DNA of 64,000 nt. Source: Anaerolineae bacterium. GTDB lineage: Bacteria; Chloroflexota; Anaerolineae; Promineifilales; Promineifilaceae. The position numbers and the translations under genes are program-made. The stretch lies in NCBI GenBank assembly GCA_030425205.1, contig JAUIAP010000001.1, positions 310,001 through 374,000 on the forward strand, given 5' to 3'. The notes beneath the pieces were generated by a model that worked only from the letters and a program-made list of their open reading frames with translations, was not told the DNA's origin and did no database searches. Shown here one piece after another: positions 1 to 8,389 of the stretch; the stretch's first letter is position 1; each line of letters begins with the position of its first letter.

Positions 1-496
1 CCTTGAGTCGTCGGCCGCCGGGTGAAATAATCGTCTGTGACCATGCGGCGACTTGAGACTGATCGGCCGATGGGATGCCCAATAGATCGCTGATGACAAC
101 GACGGGAAAAGGCAGCGCAAAGTCGGCAATTAAGTCCATTGCCCCCATTGCATAGACGGCATCGATCAGCTCATCGGCCACCATTTGCAGCGTGGGCGCC
201 ATCTGCTCAACACGACGAGGGGTGAACGCCTGATTGACCAGCGTGCGGAGGCGTGTGTGGTTAGGCGGGTCAGCAAAGAGCATGTTCTGATTGATCGCAT
301 CGGTGGGCGGTCGGTCGGGCTGCTCTTTGACAAAACGCGCATCGCGCATGATGGTGACAACATCTGCGTAACGAGTAATATACCAGATCGTGTTGCCATT
401 GCGGTCGTGATGGGCATAGATGGGATGATTTGCGCGCATCTGGGCGAACGTTGGATGCGGATTGGCTTTGAAGGCGGGACTAAATAGATCGTACAT
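1..496 (-). CDS. Cytochrome P450, N-terminal part (truncated by window edge)
   Basis: The minus strand encodes about 165 residues from an ATG at 496, open through position 1. It starts MYDLFSPAFKANPHPTF and contains the P450 N-terminal pattern: a WYITRYADV strand, then the FADPPNHTRLRTLVNQAF segment of helix C (the His and Arg of HTRLR contact the haem propionates) and ADELIDA / LPFPVVVISDLLGIP around helices D-F. The haem-binding Cys, ExxR and I-helix Thr lie outside the window. The layout matches soluble bacterial class I P450s (CYP107-like). Substrate cannot be inferred. It is transcribed divergently from the ATPase gene at 567, with a 70-bp shared upstream region and no obvious ribosome binding site. 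Confidence 0.88.
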   Translation of the reverse strand, partial: MYDLFSPAFKANPHPTFAQMRANHPIYAHHDRNGNTIWYITRYADVVTIMRDARFVKEQPDRPPTDAINQNMLFADPPNHTRLRTLVNQAFTPRRVEQMAPTLQMVADELIDAVYAMGAMDLIADFALPFPVVVISDLLGIPSADQSQVAAWSQTIISPGGRRLK

Positions 497-566
497 GATG
501 ATTAGCGTGCGTATTCCGGATGATAACTATATTTTCAACCCATCTTAAACCTGTTACCATAACATA

Positions 567-1373
567 ATGCTTCATCTACGCACAATCAGATTTCCAAACG
601 TTACATCGCGTCAAGCGGAGACATTTCCATTTAACATTCCACTCGTCCGCACTGGGGCAGATATCAACCTGACACAAGCTGTTACGATACTGGTGGGAGA
701 AAATGGGGCAGGTAAATCGACGCTGATCGAGGCGTTGGCGATTGCCCTTCAAGCCCGCACAATTGGCAGCAATAACGTCGAGCGCGATCCAACCTTACAG
801 GCGATTTTACCGCTCGGACGCGCGCTGCGGCTTGTGTGGAATCGTCGCACAAAGGAGGGGTTTTTTCTTCGGGCAGAAGATTTTTTCGGCTTTGTGAAAC
901 GCATTCAGCAGACACGCGCCGACTTGCGGCGTGAGATGAATGAAGTTAAGGAGGAAATGAAGGGGCATTCCGCATTGGCACAGGCCTTGGCCGTGTCGCC
1001 GTTTGCCAATGAGCTTTCCGCCTTGCAGCGGCGTTATGGGGAAGGTTTGGACACGATGTCACACGGCGAAAGCTTTCTGCATTTGTTTCAAGAACGCATT
1101 GTCCCTCAAGGACTCTATCTACTCGACGAGCCTGAAACGCCCTTGTCCCCATTGCGGCAGTTGGCGTTGTTGTCACAAATCAAAGAGATGGTGGCGCAAG
1201 ATTGCCAGTTCATTATTGCGACGCACTCGCCGATTTTGATGGCCTATCCAGAGGCGACCATCTACGAAATTGTGGGCGGAGAGCTCAACGCCGTCGCGTA
1301 TGAGGATTTGGAACACGTGCGCCTGACACGGGACTTTTTGAACAATCCACAACAGTTCTTGCGCCATTTGTGA
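567..1373 (+). CDS. ABC-type AAA ATPase (COG3910-like predicted ATPase)
   Basis: A 268-aa soluble nucleotide-binding protein. Walker A is GENGAGKST (about residues 45-53). An ABC-signature-like MSHGESFLHLF lies near residue 165, Walker B is GLYLLDEPETPLSP, and the H-loop is IATHSP near residue 219. The insert between Walker A and the signature is short and helical, not the long coiled coil of RecF or Rad50, so it fits the compact stand-alone ATPases of the COG3910/SMC-like group. There is no membrane segment and no permease partner, so it is unlikely to be a transporter subunit. Cellular role unknown; DNA- or RNA-linked functions are only a guess. Confidence 0.8.
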   Translation: MLHLRTIRFPNVTSRQAETFPFNIPLVRTGADINLTQAVTILVGENGAGKSTLIEALAIALQARTIGSNNVERDPTLQAILPLGRALRLVWNRRTKEGFFLRAEDFFGFVKRIQQTRADLRREMNEVKEEMKGHSALAQALAVSPFANELSALQRRYGEGLDTMSHGESFLHLFQERIVPQGLYLLDEPETPLSPLRQLALLSQIKEMVAQDCQFIIATHSPILMAYPEATIYEIVGGELNAVAYEDLEHVRLTRDFLNNPQQFLRHL

Positions 1374-1539
1374 AAATGAAGTGACGCGTTTCAGCCGACT
1401 GATTTCGCGCTGTTTTTATGTGGGCGTTTATGCAATGTGTAAGCAATGGGCATTACAATCGCCTGATTGAATGATGCGCTCTTTCACTGTTGCACACTTA
1501 CTTTTGGATATGTTTCATCTCAGTAGGATTGATGTCAAT

Positions 1540-3648
1540 ATGATGCAATCTAATGCGGTAGCGCGACGAATCGCGCTCTTTTTTTGTCTATGGCTCGCGG
1601 GATGTTCGGTTACGGAGGCGCGACCTATCATTCCACTCGACTTCGCGCCTAATGACCTGCCTATTTTTGACGACAAAATCGCAACCGCGTGGAACGATTG
1701 GTCGTTCGGGATGCAGCTTGAGAGCGGTGAGCAGCAAATTGTGCACACGGGCAAGCGCAGTCTTGCGGTTTCGATTGATGATCGCAACGGTGGGCTACAG
1801 TTGGTGCATTCGGCCGATTTCTACCGCGAAGATTACACGATGTTGCGTTTTGCCATTCATGGGGGTGCGCGCGGTGGTCAATCGCTTGACTTGGCTCTGA
1901 TCGACGGAGATGGCGCGTGGACGGACGCGATCCATATCAAACCAGTTGCGCGCAAGTGGACGGTCTATGAAATCCCATTGGGCAAGTTTGGGGAACAAGC
2001 CTATATAAAAGGGATCGTTTTTCAAGTGGCGGGGGGCAACAAGGCGGATTTCTACTTAGATAGCGTCGTTTTGATTGGCAACGACAACATTGTACGCACG
2101 AAGGCGGGGCCAGCACTCAACATTGACCTGCGGACACGCCAACATCTGATTTCGGCCGATATTTATGGCATCAGTTTTGCCGATGCGGATTTTGCGGCCG
2201 AAATCGGACTGCCGATCAATCGCTGGGGTGGCAATGCCGTCACGCGCTACAACTGGCAGCTCGATGTCACCAATCGGGCAGCCGACTGGTTCTTTCTCAA
2301 CGTCCCAAATGAGGTGGCGGGTCGCTTGCCGAACGATAGTGCAGCCAATCAGTTTGTTGAACTAAATCAAGCACTGGGCGCCGAAACGGTGCTGACCGTG
2401 CCGCTGATCGGCTGGACACCCAAGAGTCGCGGCAACGATTGCGGCTTTACGGTAGCCGAGTATGGCAAGCAGCAACAGCTCGATTATGAAGAACGCTGTG
2501 GCAATGGGGTTGACGAAGATGGGGAGCCAATTGAGGGCAACGATCCGACCGATACCAGCAAGCGCATCGATGAGCAGTACGTGTCCGACTGGATAACCCA
2601 TTTAGTCGCGCAGCATGGGACAGCGGCCAATGGTGGTGTGCGTTATTATGCGCTCGACAACGAGCCAATGTTGTGGCACGTCACCCATCGAGACGTTTTT
2701 CCTGAGCCGTTGACCTATGACGATCTCATTGAACGCTCGATACGCTATGCGACGGCGGTAAAATCGGCCGATCCGACCGCCCAAACACTCGGCCCCGTCC
2801 TCTGGGGCTGGACAGCCTACTTCTACTCCGCACTCGACAACGCGACGGGCAACTGGACAGCCCCACCCGACTATTCGGCGCACGATAACACACCGCTAGT
2901 CGAATACTATCTCCAACAGATGGCAGATTACCAGGCCAAAACGGGGCAACGTTTGCTCGACGTTTTTGACCTGCACTACTATCCGCAAGGCAGCAACATT
3001 GCACTGGCAACGGCTGGGGGGGCAAGCGTACAAGAACGCCGTCTGCGCTCGACACGCTCATTGTGGGATTGGGATTACACCGATGAAAGCTGGATCGATG
3101 AACCTGTCGCGCTGATCCCGCGCATGCACGCATGGGTCGGCAACAACTATCCCGGCACAAAAATTGCCATCACCGAATATAACTGGGGTGGCCTAGAACA
3201 TCTCAACGGCGCACTGGCACAGGCCGATGTCTTGGGCATCTTTGGCCGCGAACGACTCGACATGGCGATGTTATGGGAGTCACCCGAATCGGCCGATCCC
3301 GGCGCATTCGCCTTTCGCATCTATCGCAACTACGATGGTGAGGGCGGTCGGTTTGGAGAGCTGAGTTTATCGGCCGAAAGCGCCGATCAAGACCAACTCT
3401 CCATCTATGCGGCCGAGCGACAAGCGGACGGCGCACGCACGCTTGTCGTCATCAACAAGACGCGCTATGCGCTCGAAAGCACGCTCGCCTTTCAGGGAAA
3501 TGCGGGAGATAGCATGGAAACCTACCGCTATAGTGGCGCGTCACTCCGCAGCATCATTCAGGAGGATCACACGCCGATCTCTGATGGACAGGTGACCACA
3601 CTTTTCCCCGCCCAGTCGATTACCCTGTTCGTGTTAGCTGCCCCCTAA
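1540..3648 (+). CDS. GH44 endoglucanase/xyloglucanase lipoprotein
   Basis: Predicted surface-anchored glycoside hydrolase of about 702 aa. I prefer the ATG at 1540 because it gives a clean lipoprotein signal (R9-R10, hydrophobic stretch, lipobox LAGC with Cys22); an in-frame ATG at 1471 adds 23 residues before it. After the signal comes a beta-rich module (about residues 40-185) resembling a carbohydrate-binding or jelly-roll domain. The GH44 catalytic part then begins at INRWGGNAVTRYNW. The acid/base Glu is in ALDNEPMLW and the nucleophile Glu in AITEYNWGG. The C-terminal beta domain ends in the LVVINKT and TLFVLAAP strands. Family members cut beta-1,4-glucans and xyloglucan, so this probably feeds extracellular polysaccharide use. 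It stands alone as a transcription unit. Confidence 0.88.
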   Translation: MMQSNAVARRIALFFCLWLAGCSVTEARPIIPLDFAPNDLPIFDDKIATAWNDWSFGMQLESGEQQIVHTGKRSLAVSIDDRNGGLQLVHSADFYREDYTMLRFAIHGGARGGQSLDLALIDGDGAWTDAIHIKPVARKWTVYEIPLGKFGEQAYIKGIVFQVAGGNKADFYLDSVVLIGNDNIVRTKAGPALNIDLRTRQHLISADIYGISFADADFAAEIGLPINRWGGNAVTRYNWQLDVTNRAADWFFLNVPNEVAGRLPNDSAANQFVELNQALGAETVLTVPLIGWTPKSRGNDCGFTVAEYGKQQQLDYEERCGNGVDEDGEPIEGNDPTDTSKRIDEQYVSDWITHLVAQHGTAANGGVRYYALDNEPMLWHVTHRDVFPEPLTYDDLIERSIRYATAVKSADPTAQTLGPVLWGWTAYFYSALDNATGNWTAPPDYSAHDNTPLVEYYLQQMADYQAKTGQRLLDVFDLHYYPQGSNIALATAGGASVQERRLRSTRSLWDWDYTDESWIDEPVALIPRMHAWVGNNYPGTKIAITEYNWGGLEHLNGALAQADVLGIFGRERLDMAMLWESPESADPGAFAFRIYRNYDGEGGRFGELSLSAESADQDQLSIYAAERQADGARTLVVINKTRYALESTLAFQGNAGDSMETYRYSGASLRSIIQEDHTPISDGQVTTLFPAQSITLFVLAAP

Positions 3649-3651
3649 GAA

Positions 3652-3683
3652 TTGACACAGTTCTTAGCTCCATTTGGTATAAT
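3652..3683 (+). promoter_or_regulatory. Probable promoter for hslO (extended -10)
   Basis: An extended -10 element TGGTATAAT occupies 3675-3683. A perfect TTGACA lies at 3652-3657, but the 20-bp spacer is long, so the extended -10 probably carries most of the activity. Transcription would start near 3690, just before the hairpins listed next. Confidence 0.6.
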
Positions 3684-3697
3684 TTCGCTGGTTCGAG

Positions 3698-3721
3698 CCG
3701 TCATATCTATGGCGGTTTTTT
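3698..3721 (+). terminator. Hairpin with U-tract in the hslO leader (terminator or attenuator)
   Basis: CCGTCATA (3698-3705) pairs with TATGGCGG (3708-3715) with one G-U pair and a 2-nt loop, followed by six Ts. It lies between the promoter-like sequence and the hslO start, so it could terminate GH44 read-through or act as an attenuator in the hslO transcript. Confidence 0.55.
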
Positions 3722-3727
3722 GATATT

Positions 3728-3769
3728 GAATGGGCATCTGCCCATTCGTCAGGAGCGGATTTAGATCTG
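3728..3769 (+). promoter_or_regulatory. Two adjacent inverted repeats upstream of hslO
   Basis: GAATGGGCA (3728-3736) is perfectly inverted at 3739-3747 with a 2-nt centre. Immediately downstream, an imperfect inverted repeat spans about 3750-3769 (GAGCGGATTT paired with AGATCTGCTC, 8 of 10 positions). These may be an operator pair or leader-RNA stems close to the ribosome binding site GTGAGG. Confidence 0.4.
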
Positions 3770-3787
3770 CTCAACGTGAGGTAAAAA

Positions 3788-4660
3788 ATGGGCGACAATT
3801 TAGTACGCAGCATTTCAAAAGAGGCTGGCGTTCGCGTTATCGTCGCAGTGACGACAGACGCGACACGTGAGGCCATACAACGACATGAGACGACTCCAAC
3901 GGCGACGGTTGCGCTAGGGCGCGCGTTGACGGCGGCGGCGTTGCTCGGTGCAACGTTGCGCGTTCAGCATCGGGTTGCGCTCAAGTTTGATGGCAACGGC
4001 CCATTGGGGAAATTGATCACGGAGTCCGACAGTTATGGGCGGATTCGTGGGTATGTGCAGTATCCGAAGACGGAGGTGGAGCGAGATGAATTCGGCCGAA
4101 TTCACGTTCCTGCTGCGCTTGGCACAGGGCAGCTAATCGTCGTTAAAGACATGAAGCTTGCTGATCTGGTCGAAGGCATCGTCACGCTGCAAGCGAGCGA
4201 CATTGGGAGTGATTTCCAACATTATCTGACCCGCTCAGAACAGATTCCGTCAGTTGTCCAGCTTGACACATTGCTTGATGATGAGGGCAACATTTTGATG
4301 TCTGGCGGCATCCTGATTCAGTCGGTTGGCGATATGAATGAAATCATCGTCGCAGATATGGCAGAACGACTGGAGGAGATGCCCCCCATCACACAACTGC
4401 TGCAAAATGGACGCGACCCCGATGAGATCATCGACACGCTGTTTGGCGAAACCAAGCACGAGATTTTGGAGACGCGCAACGTCGATTTTGTTTGTGGGTG
4501 TAGCCGGGCGCGTTCGGAAAAGGCGTTGATTTCGCTAGGGCCTGATGAACTAGCCTCATTGATTGAAGAAGGGCAAGCGATCATCGACTGCCATTTTTGC
4601 CACGCACAGTTTATCTTCACAAAGGCAGACTTGGAAGAACTGCTGGCAAACGCCTATTGA
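3788..4660 (+). CDS. hslO: Hsp33 redox-regulated chaperonin
   Basis: A 290-aa protein of normal Hsp33 length. The N-terminal domain contains ATREAIQRHETTPTATVALGRALTAAALLG, shown here only as the region around residues 20-50. The C-terminal redox switch has all four zinc cysteines: CxC at C236/C238 and CxxC at C268/C271. Hsp33 is a cytoplasmic holdase. When reduced it binds zinc and is inactive; on oxidation plus heat it unfolds, dimerises and binds unfolded proteins. The ATG at 3788 follows a GTGAGG ribosome binding site. The leader carries three potential stem-loops (3698-3769), suggesting regulation at the RNA or operator level. Confidence 0.95.
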   Translation: MGDNLVRSISKEAGVRVIVAVTTDATREAIQRHETTPTATVALGRALTAAALLGATLRVQHRVALKFDGNGPLGKLITESDSYGRIRGYVQYPKTEVERDEFGRIHVPAALGTGQLIVVKDMKLADLVEGIVTLQASDIGSDFQHYLTRSEQIPSVVQLDTLLDDEGNILMSGGILIQSVGDMNEIIVADMAERLEEMPPITQLLQNGRDPDEIIDTLFGETKHEILETRNVDFVCGCSRARSEKALISLGPDELASLIEEGQAIIDCHFCHAQFIFTKADLEELLANAY

Positions 4661-4689
4661 GTTTGCATCCAACTTCCGACATGAAACTT

Positions 4690-4809
4690 AATACAGTGTA
4701 AAGTAAGTCCTGTCATACCTGCGAAGGCAGGTATCCATTCTTTTCTAAGACTGGATTCCCACCTTCGTGGGAATGACAACGCCATACAATTTACTTTACG
4801 CTGTACTTA
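4690..4809. repeat. MITE-like inverted-repeat element, copy A
   Basis: About 120 bp with terminal inverted repeats of the form TACAGYGTAAAGTAA. Inside are two hairpins: ATACCTGC/GGCAGGTAT at 4716-4733 and ATTCCCAC/GTGGGAAT around 4755-4775. The same sequence recurs at 10857-10974 and 34694-34809 in the opposite orientation, with fragments near 17131-17175 and 34917-35005. No ORF is present. The rest of the 4661-5015 spacer shows nothing else I can name. Confidence 0.85.
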
Positions 4810-5015
4810 ATAACTGAACGAAAGGACAGGTGTTACCCTGTCCTTTTTGTTTATGGCACAGCATCGGCAATTTGCTATCCTTGTGAAAATCTTCATCTTA
4901 GGAGTTACGCAGTTACCTATCTGGCACTCGTGATTCGGGATATCCAAATCCCGAAACATCCACTCCAAGTGCGTAACTGCTACATCTTTTGAACCATCAG
5001 CAGGAGCAATGCACC

Positions 5016-6737
5016 ATGAACGAAGCTTATCTTTATGCCACATCGATGACGAAATTAAACGAGACGGGCTGTGTCACGGCACAAGTGGCTGGTCACGTGA
5101 TCGCGCTGTTTAAGTATGGCGAGCAGGTTTATGCTATCGACAATCGTTGTCCCCATATGGGCTTTCCACTCGACACGGGGACGGTTCAAGACGGTATTTT
5201 GACCTGTCACTGGCATCATGCCCGCTTCGATTTGAAAAGCGGCGGGACGTTTGATTTGTGGGCAGATGACGTGCGGGCGTTTCCCGTTGATGTGCGCGGA
5301 GAAGAGGTGTGGGTCGATACAACGCCACCTGACAATTCGCGTGAACGCCATCTACGCCGTCTCAACATCGGGCTAGAGCGCGATATTCCGCTGGTTATCG
5401 GCAAGGCTGTCTTGGCACTGTTGAGCGAAAACGATGAGCCAATTGCACCCTTTAAGGCGGGCTTGGCGTTTGGAACGCGCTATCGACAACAGGGGTGGGG
5501 ACAGGGATTGACGATTTTGACCTGCATGATCAATCTCTTGCCGCAATTAGACGTGCAAGATCGGCCACGTGCGCTGTATCAAGGGTTGGCAGCAGTGGCG
5601 CGGGATTCGAGTAATCCAACGGCGCGTTTCACCGTCGATCCACTGCCCAATGATCAGGTGGATATTGCGACGCTAAAACGCTGGTTTAGACGTTTCGTGC
5701 TGGTGCGGGATGCGACGGGGGCAGAACGTTGTATTGTGTCGGCCGTTCGTGCGGGAGCATCCCCCGTTGAGATGGCAGATATGTTGTTTTCAGCCGTTAC
5801 GGATTACCGCTATTTGAATGTGGGACATTCGGCCGATTTCACCAATAAAGTGTTCGAGGCGTTGGACGTCGTCGGTTGGGAGATGGCCGAACAAATCCTG
5901 ACGAGCCTTGTGCGTGATTATGCGATGGGACAGCGCATGGAGGAAACGAATTCATGGCGGTCGCCAGTTGATTTGGTCGAACTCCTCAATGCGGCATTCG
6001 CCGCCCTGCCCGCTGCGCTCAGCGCGGGCAAGGCGCAGACACAAACCCCTGATCGCGCTGCATTGGTTGAAGTGCTGCTCAGCGATGATCCGCAAGAGAC
6101 GACGTTCGTGTTATTGGCTGCGTTACGGAACGGGGTTGCGCCCGTCGATTTGGCGCAAGTTGTCACCTATGCGGCGGCGTTACGGATTGCGCGATTCCAC
6201 ACAAGCAATGAATTTCCCGATTGGGATACCGCCCTGCACACCTTTACGTTTGCCAATGCGATTGAGCAGGGCTTGCGACGGTGCCATTCGGCCGATCTTG
6301 TGCGCGGCATATTCGATGCGGCAATGAGCATCTATCTCGATCGCTTTCTCAATATCCCTGCCGCCAAAATGCCACAACCAAATGGTCATACACCAGAGCT
6401 TGCCAAAGAGTTGACGGCACTACTCAACCAACAGCAACAGGTTAATCAAGCTGGCAACATCGTCGCCCAACATCTCTATCACACAGGTGACGCTGATGAA
6501 CTGCTCGCCCTGCTCGGCAAACTGCTTCTGCGCGAAGACCGCGACTTCCACACCATTCAAACGGTCGAGGCCGCAATTTATCAGTTCAATGCCCAGCGTG
6601 ATTCGCAGGAAGGCATTCACTTTCTCGTCGCTGCCGCACGTTATCTCGCCGCGCATACCCCCACGATGCGCGCGCAAGAGCAGACCTACAACATCGCACA
6701 GCGACTACATCGGGGTGACAATCTGTTTGAAGGGTAA
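5016..6737 (+). CDS. Rieske [2Fe-2S] protein fused to a large uncharacterised helical domain
   Basis: 573 aa from the ATG at 5016, chosen because AGGAG sits 9 nt upstream; a TTG at 4989 would add nine residues. Residues 1-105 form a Rieske ferredoxin-type domain with both ligand pairs: C45-P-H47 and C64-H-W-H67. The remaining 470 residues are predominantly alpha-helical and I do not recognise them; a notable conserved-looking stretch is MADMLFSAVTDYRYLNVGHS. No transmembrane helix or oxygenase catalytic domain (no facial triad) is evident, so a simple aromatic-ring dioxygenase is unlikely. It leads a same-strand set with a VOC protein, a ferredoxin/CDGSH protein and a GNAT. That suggests electron delivery or iron-sulfur redox work with an unknown substrate. 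Confidence 0.8.
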   Translation: MNEAYLYATSMTKLNETGCVTAQVAGHVIALFKYGEQVYAIDNRCPHMGFPLDTGTVQDGILTCHWHHARFDLKSGGTFDLWADDVRAFPVDVRGEEVWVDTTPPDNSRERHLRRLNIGLERDIPLVIGKAVLALLSENDEPIAPFKAGLAFGTRYRQQGWGQGLTILTCMINLLPQLDVQDRPRALYQGLAAVARDSSNPTARFTVDPLPNDQVDIATLKRWFRRFVLVRDATGAERCIVSAVRAGASPVEMADMLFSAVTDYRYLNVGHSADFTNKVFEALDVVGWEMAEQILTSLVRDYAMGQRMEETNSWRSPVDLVELLNAAFAALPAALSAGKAQTQTPDRAALVEVLLSDDPQETTFVLLAALRNGVAPVDLAQVVTYAAALRIARFHTSNEFPDWDTALHTFTFANAIEQGLRRCHSADLVRGIFDAAMSIYLDRFLNIPAAKMPQPNGHTPELAKELTALLNQQQQVNQAGNIVAQHLYHTGDADELLALLGKLLLREDRDFHTIQTVEAAIYQFNAQRDSQEGIHFLVAAARYLAAHTPTMRAQEQTYNIAQRLHRGDNLFEG

Positions 6738-6796
6738 GTCCTGAAATCTGATATATACCCATACACAGACATCCCTACGTGTGCTACATTTAGGGA

Positions 6797-7426
6797 ATGC
6801 GAAAATTACAAACTCAAGGTGTCCATCACATCACGTTTGTCGGCGCAGATCGGCAAACCTCGATCGACTTTTGGGAGGGCGTTCTTGGAATGCCCTTTAT
6901 CTTTGAACAGCCCAATCTCGACGTGCCGGCCGAAAATCACCTCTACTTCGATCCCGGCGACGGACGGTTGATCACCGTTTTCACCAACGAAAATCGCAAA
7001 CCAAATCCGAAACACAACCCCGAACTGATCGGCTGCTTGCAGCATATTGCGTTTAACGTCTCGCGTGCAACCTATACGCAGGCGAAGGCGCGACTCGACG
7101 AGCGCGGCATCAAAAATACGGGCGAGGTTGATCGTGGTTTTATGGATTCAATCTACTTCCGCGATCCGCTGGGGCTGTTGGTCGAGTTGGCGTGCTATAA
7201 ATTTGAGCCGCCGCCCAACGTCAGCCATGCAGAGGTGTTGATGTTGGCGCACAAATTGCGGATGGAGCGTGACGACTATGCAATCGGGGACGAACATATT
7301 GCCGATGCGCTGGAGAGATTGGTGCGGCGCACACAACCTTCCCTGTCCGAAGATCGCGGCGTGAAAGACCCTTATAGTCGGGAAACGGCGGATATTCAAG
7401 ACCGCCATACCGAACAGAGAACATAA
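6797..7426 (+). CDS. VOC (glyoxalase/ring-cleavage dioxygenase) superfamily protein
   Basis: 209 aa. The N-terminal 135 residues hold two beta-alpha-beta-beta-beta modules. Typical metal ligands are visible: His in GVHHITFVG (residue 10 or 11), His in GCLQHIAFNV and Glu in GLLVELACYKF, i.e. the H-H-E set of extradiol-type VOC enzymes. The C-terminal 70 residues are charged and helical. Its stop overlaps the start of the next gene (TAATG at 7424-7428), implying translational coupling. Chemistry could be dioxygenation, isomerisation or lyase activity; the sequence does not decide. Confidence 0.85.
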   Translation: MRKLQTQGVHHITFVGADRQTSIDFWEGVLGMPFIFEQPNLDVPAENHLYFDPGDGRLITVFTNENRKPNPKHNPELIGCLQHIAFNVSRATYTQAKARLDERGIKNTGEVDRGFMDSIYFRDPLGLLVELACYKFEPPPNVSHAEVLMLAHKLRMERDDYAIGDEHIADALERLVRRTQPSLSEDRGVKDPYSRETADIQDRHTEQRT

Positions 7427-8097
7427 TGAGCGAGAAATATCAAGGCATGGTAGACGATAAACGGTATACGAGTGACGATATTGATGTGACCTTTAGCGGA
7501 CAACGCTGTATTCATGCGGCCGAATGTGTCAGCCATTTGCATGAAGTGTTTGATACGCAGAAGCGACCATGGATTCAGCCAGACCAGGAATCGGCCGATG
7601 CGATCGCCGCTACCATCCACCTCTGTCCCTCTGGCGCACTGCACTACGAACGTAAAGATGGCGGCGAGGCGGAACCAACCCCCGCAGAAAACACGATCTA
7701 TCTCATCGATAACGCATATTTGCGGATTCGCGGTGATTTGGAAATCAGTTCATCAAACGTCGCCCTGACCGATGAAACGCGGGCAGCCCTTTGTCGCTGT
7801 GGCATGTCAGACAAGAAGCCGTTTTGTGACAACTCCCATCGCACAGTGGGTTGGAAAGCCGAAATTCCGGAGACCATCGCGCGTGACGAGGCGCTGGCAA
7901 CAGGTGGCAGGATGCAGATTGAGGTCAGCCAAAACGGGCCAATCGGTATTTCGGGCAACTTCGAGATTCGCACAGAAGCTGGGGAAACTGTTTTCCAGAG
8001 TGCAGGCAAAACCGCGTGGTTGTGTCGCTGTGGTTCATCCGGATCAAAACCGTTTTGCGACGGGACACATAAGAAAATCGATTTTCACGGAGCATAA
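7426..8097 (+). CDS. Ferredoxin-like (Fer4_19) plus two CDGSH iron-sulfur domains
   Basis: 223 aa. The N-terminal part (about residues 15-75) matches the divergent mono-cluster ferredoxin pattern, with CIHAAECV and CPSGAL cysteines. Two CDGSH-type [2Fe-2S] motifs follow: CRCGMSDKKPFCDNSHR (about residues 123-139) and CRCGSSGSKPFCDGTH near the C-terminus. Each has three Cys and one His ligand. Similar bacterial mitoNEET-like proteins are redox-active and can transfer clusters or electrons. Coupled to the VOC gene upstream and the GNAT gene one base downstream, it is a likely electron or cluster carrier for this little operon. Confidence 0.9.
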   Translation: MSEKYQGMVDDKRYTSDDIDVTFSGQRCIHAAECVSHLHEVFDTQKRPWIQPDQESADAIAATIHLCPSGALHYERKDGGEAEPTPAENTIYLIDNAYLRIRGDLEISSSNVALTDETRAALCRCGMSDKKPFCDNSHRTVGWKAEIPETIARDEALATGGRMQIEVSQNGPIGISGNFEIRTEAGETVFQSAGKTAWLCRCGSSGSKPFCDGTHKKIDFHGA

Positions 8098-8098
8098 C

Positions 8099-8389
8099 AT
8101 GGCAGATGTTTTAGTGGTCGATAATTCGGCCGAAAAGCGTTATGAAACCACCACCGACGACGGTGTGGCATTTCTCAACTATATGCCGGCCGGTTCAAGC
8201 CGCGCCTTGGTTCACACCGAAGTCCCAGAAGCGTTAGAGGGGCAGGGGATTGGCAGCGCACTCGCTAAATTTGCACTGGAAGATGCGCGGGCAAATGGGC
8301 GGAAAGTGATCGTGACCTGTCCATTTGTGATCGCCTATCTGCGCCGCCATCCTGAGTATCAAGATGTTGTGCTAGGTGGCCGGCGATAG
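8099..8389 (+). CDS. Small GNAT-family N-acetyltransferase (YidJ/PF14542 type)
   Basis: 96 aa, start ATG 8099 one base after the previous stop. Contains the acetyl-CoA loop EGQGIGSALAKFALEDAR and the terminal VTCPFVIAYLRRHPEY characteristic of the minimal GCN5-related domain proteins of 90-100 residues. Longer upstream in-frame extensions overlap the CDGSH gene in another frame and are not credible. The last 31 bp overlap the end of the convergent lipoprotein gene. Confidence 0.88.
   Translation: MADVLVVDNSAEKRYETTTDDGVAFLNYMPAGSSRALVHTEVPEALEGQGIGSALAKFALEDARANGRKVIVTCPFVIAYLRRHPEYQDVVLGGRR

Noticed and set aside
2726-3160. 144-aa minus-strand ORF inside the GH44 gene
   Set aside because: Shadow of a strongly conserved enzyme frame; Arg/Ser-rich composition typical of antisense reading.
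5016-6737. Aromatic-ring-hydroxylating dioxygenase alpha subunit
   Set aside because: The C-terminal domain lacks the His-His-Asp iron site and looks all-helical.
7772-8389. 205-aa ORF ending in the GNAT
   Set aside because: The first 109 codons are an out-of-frame reading of the CDGSH gene; the GNAT domain starts at 8099.
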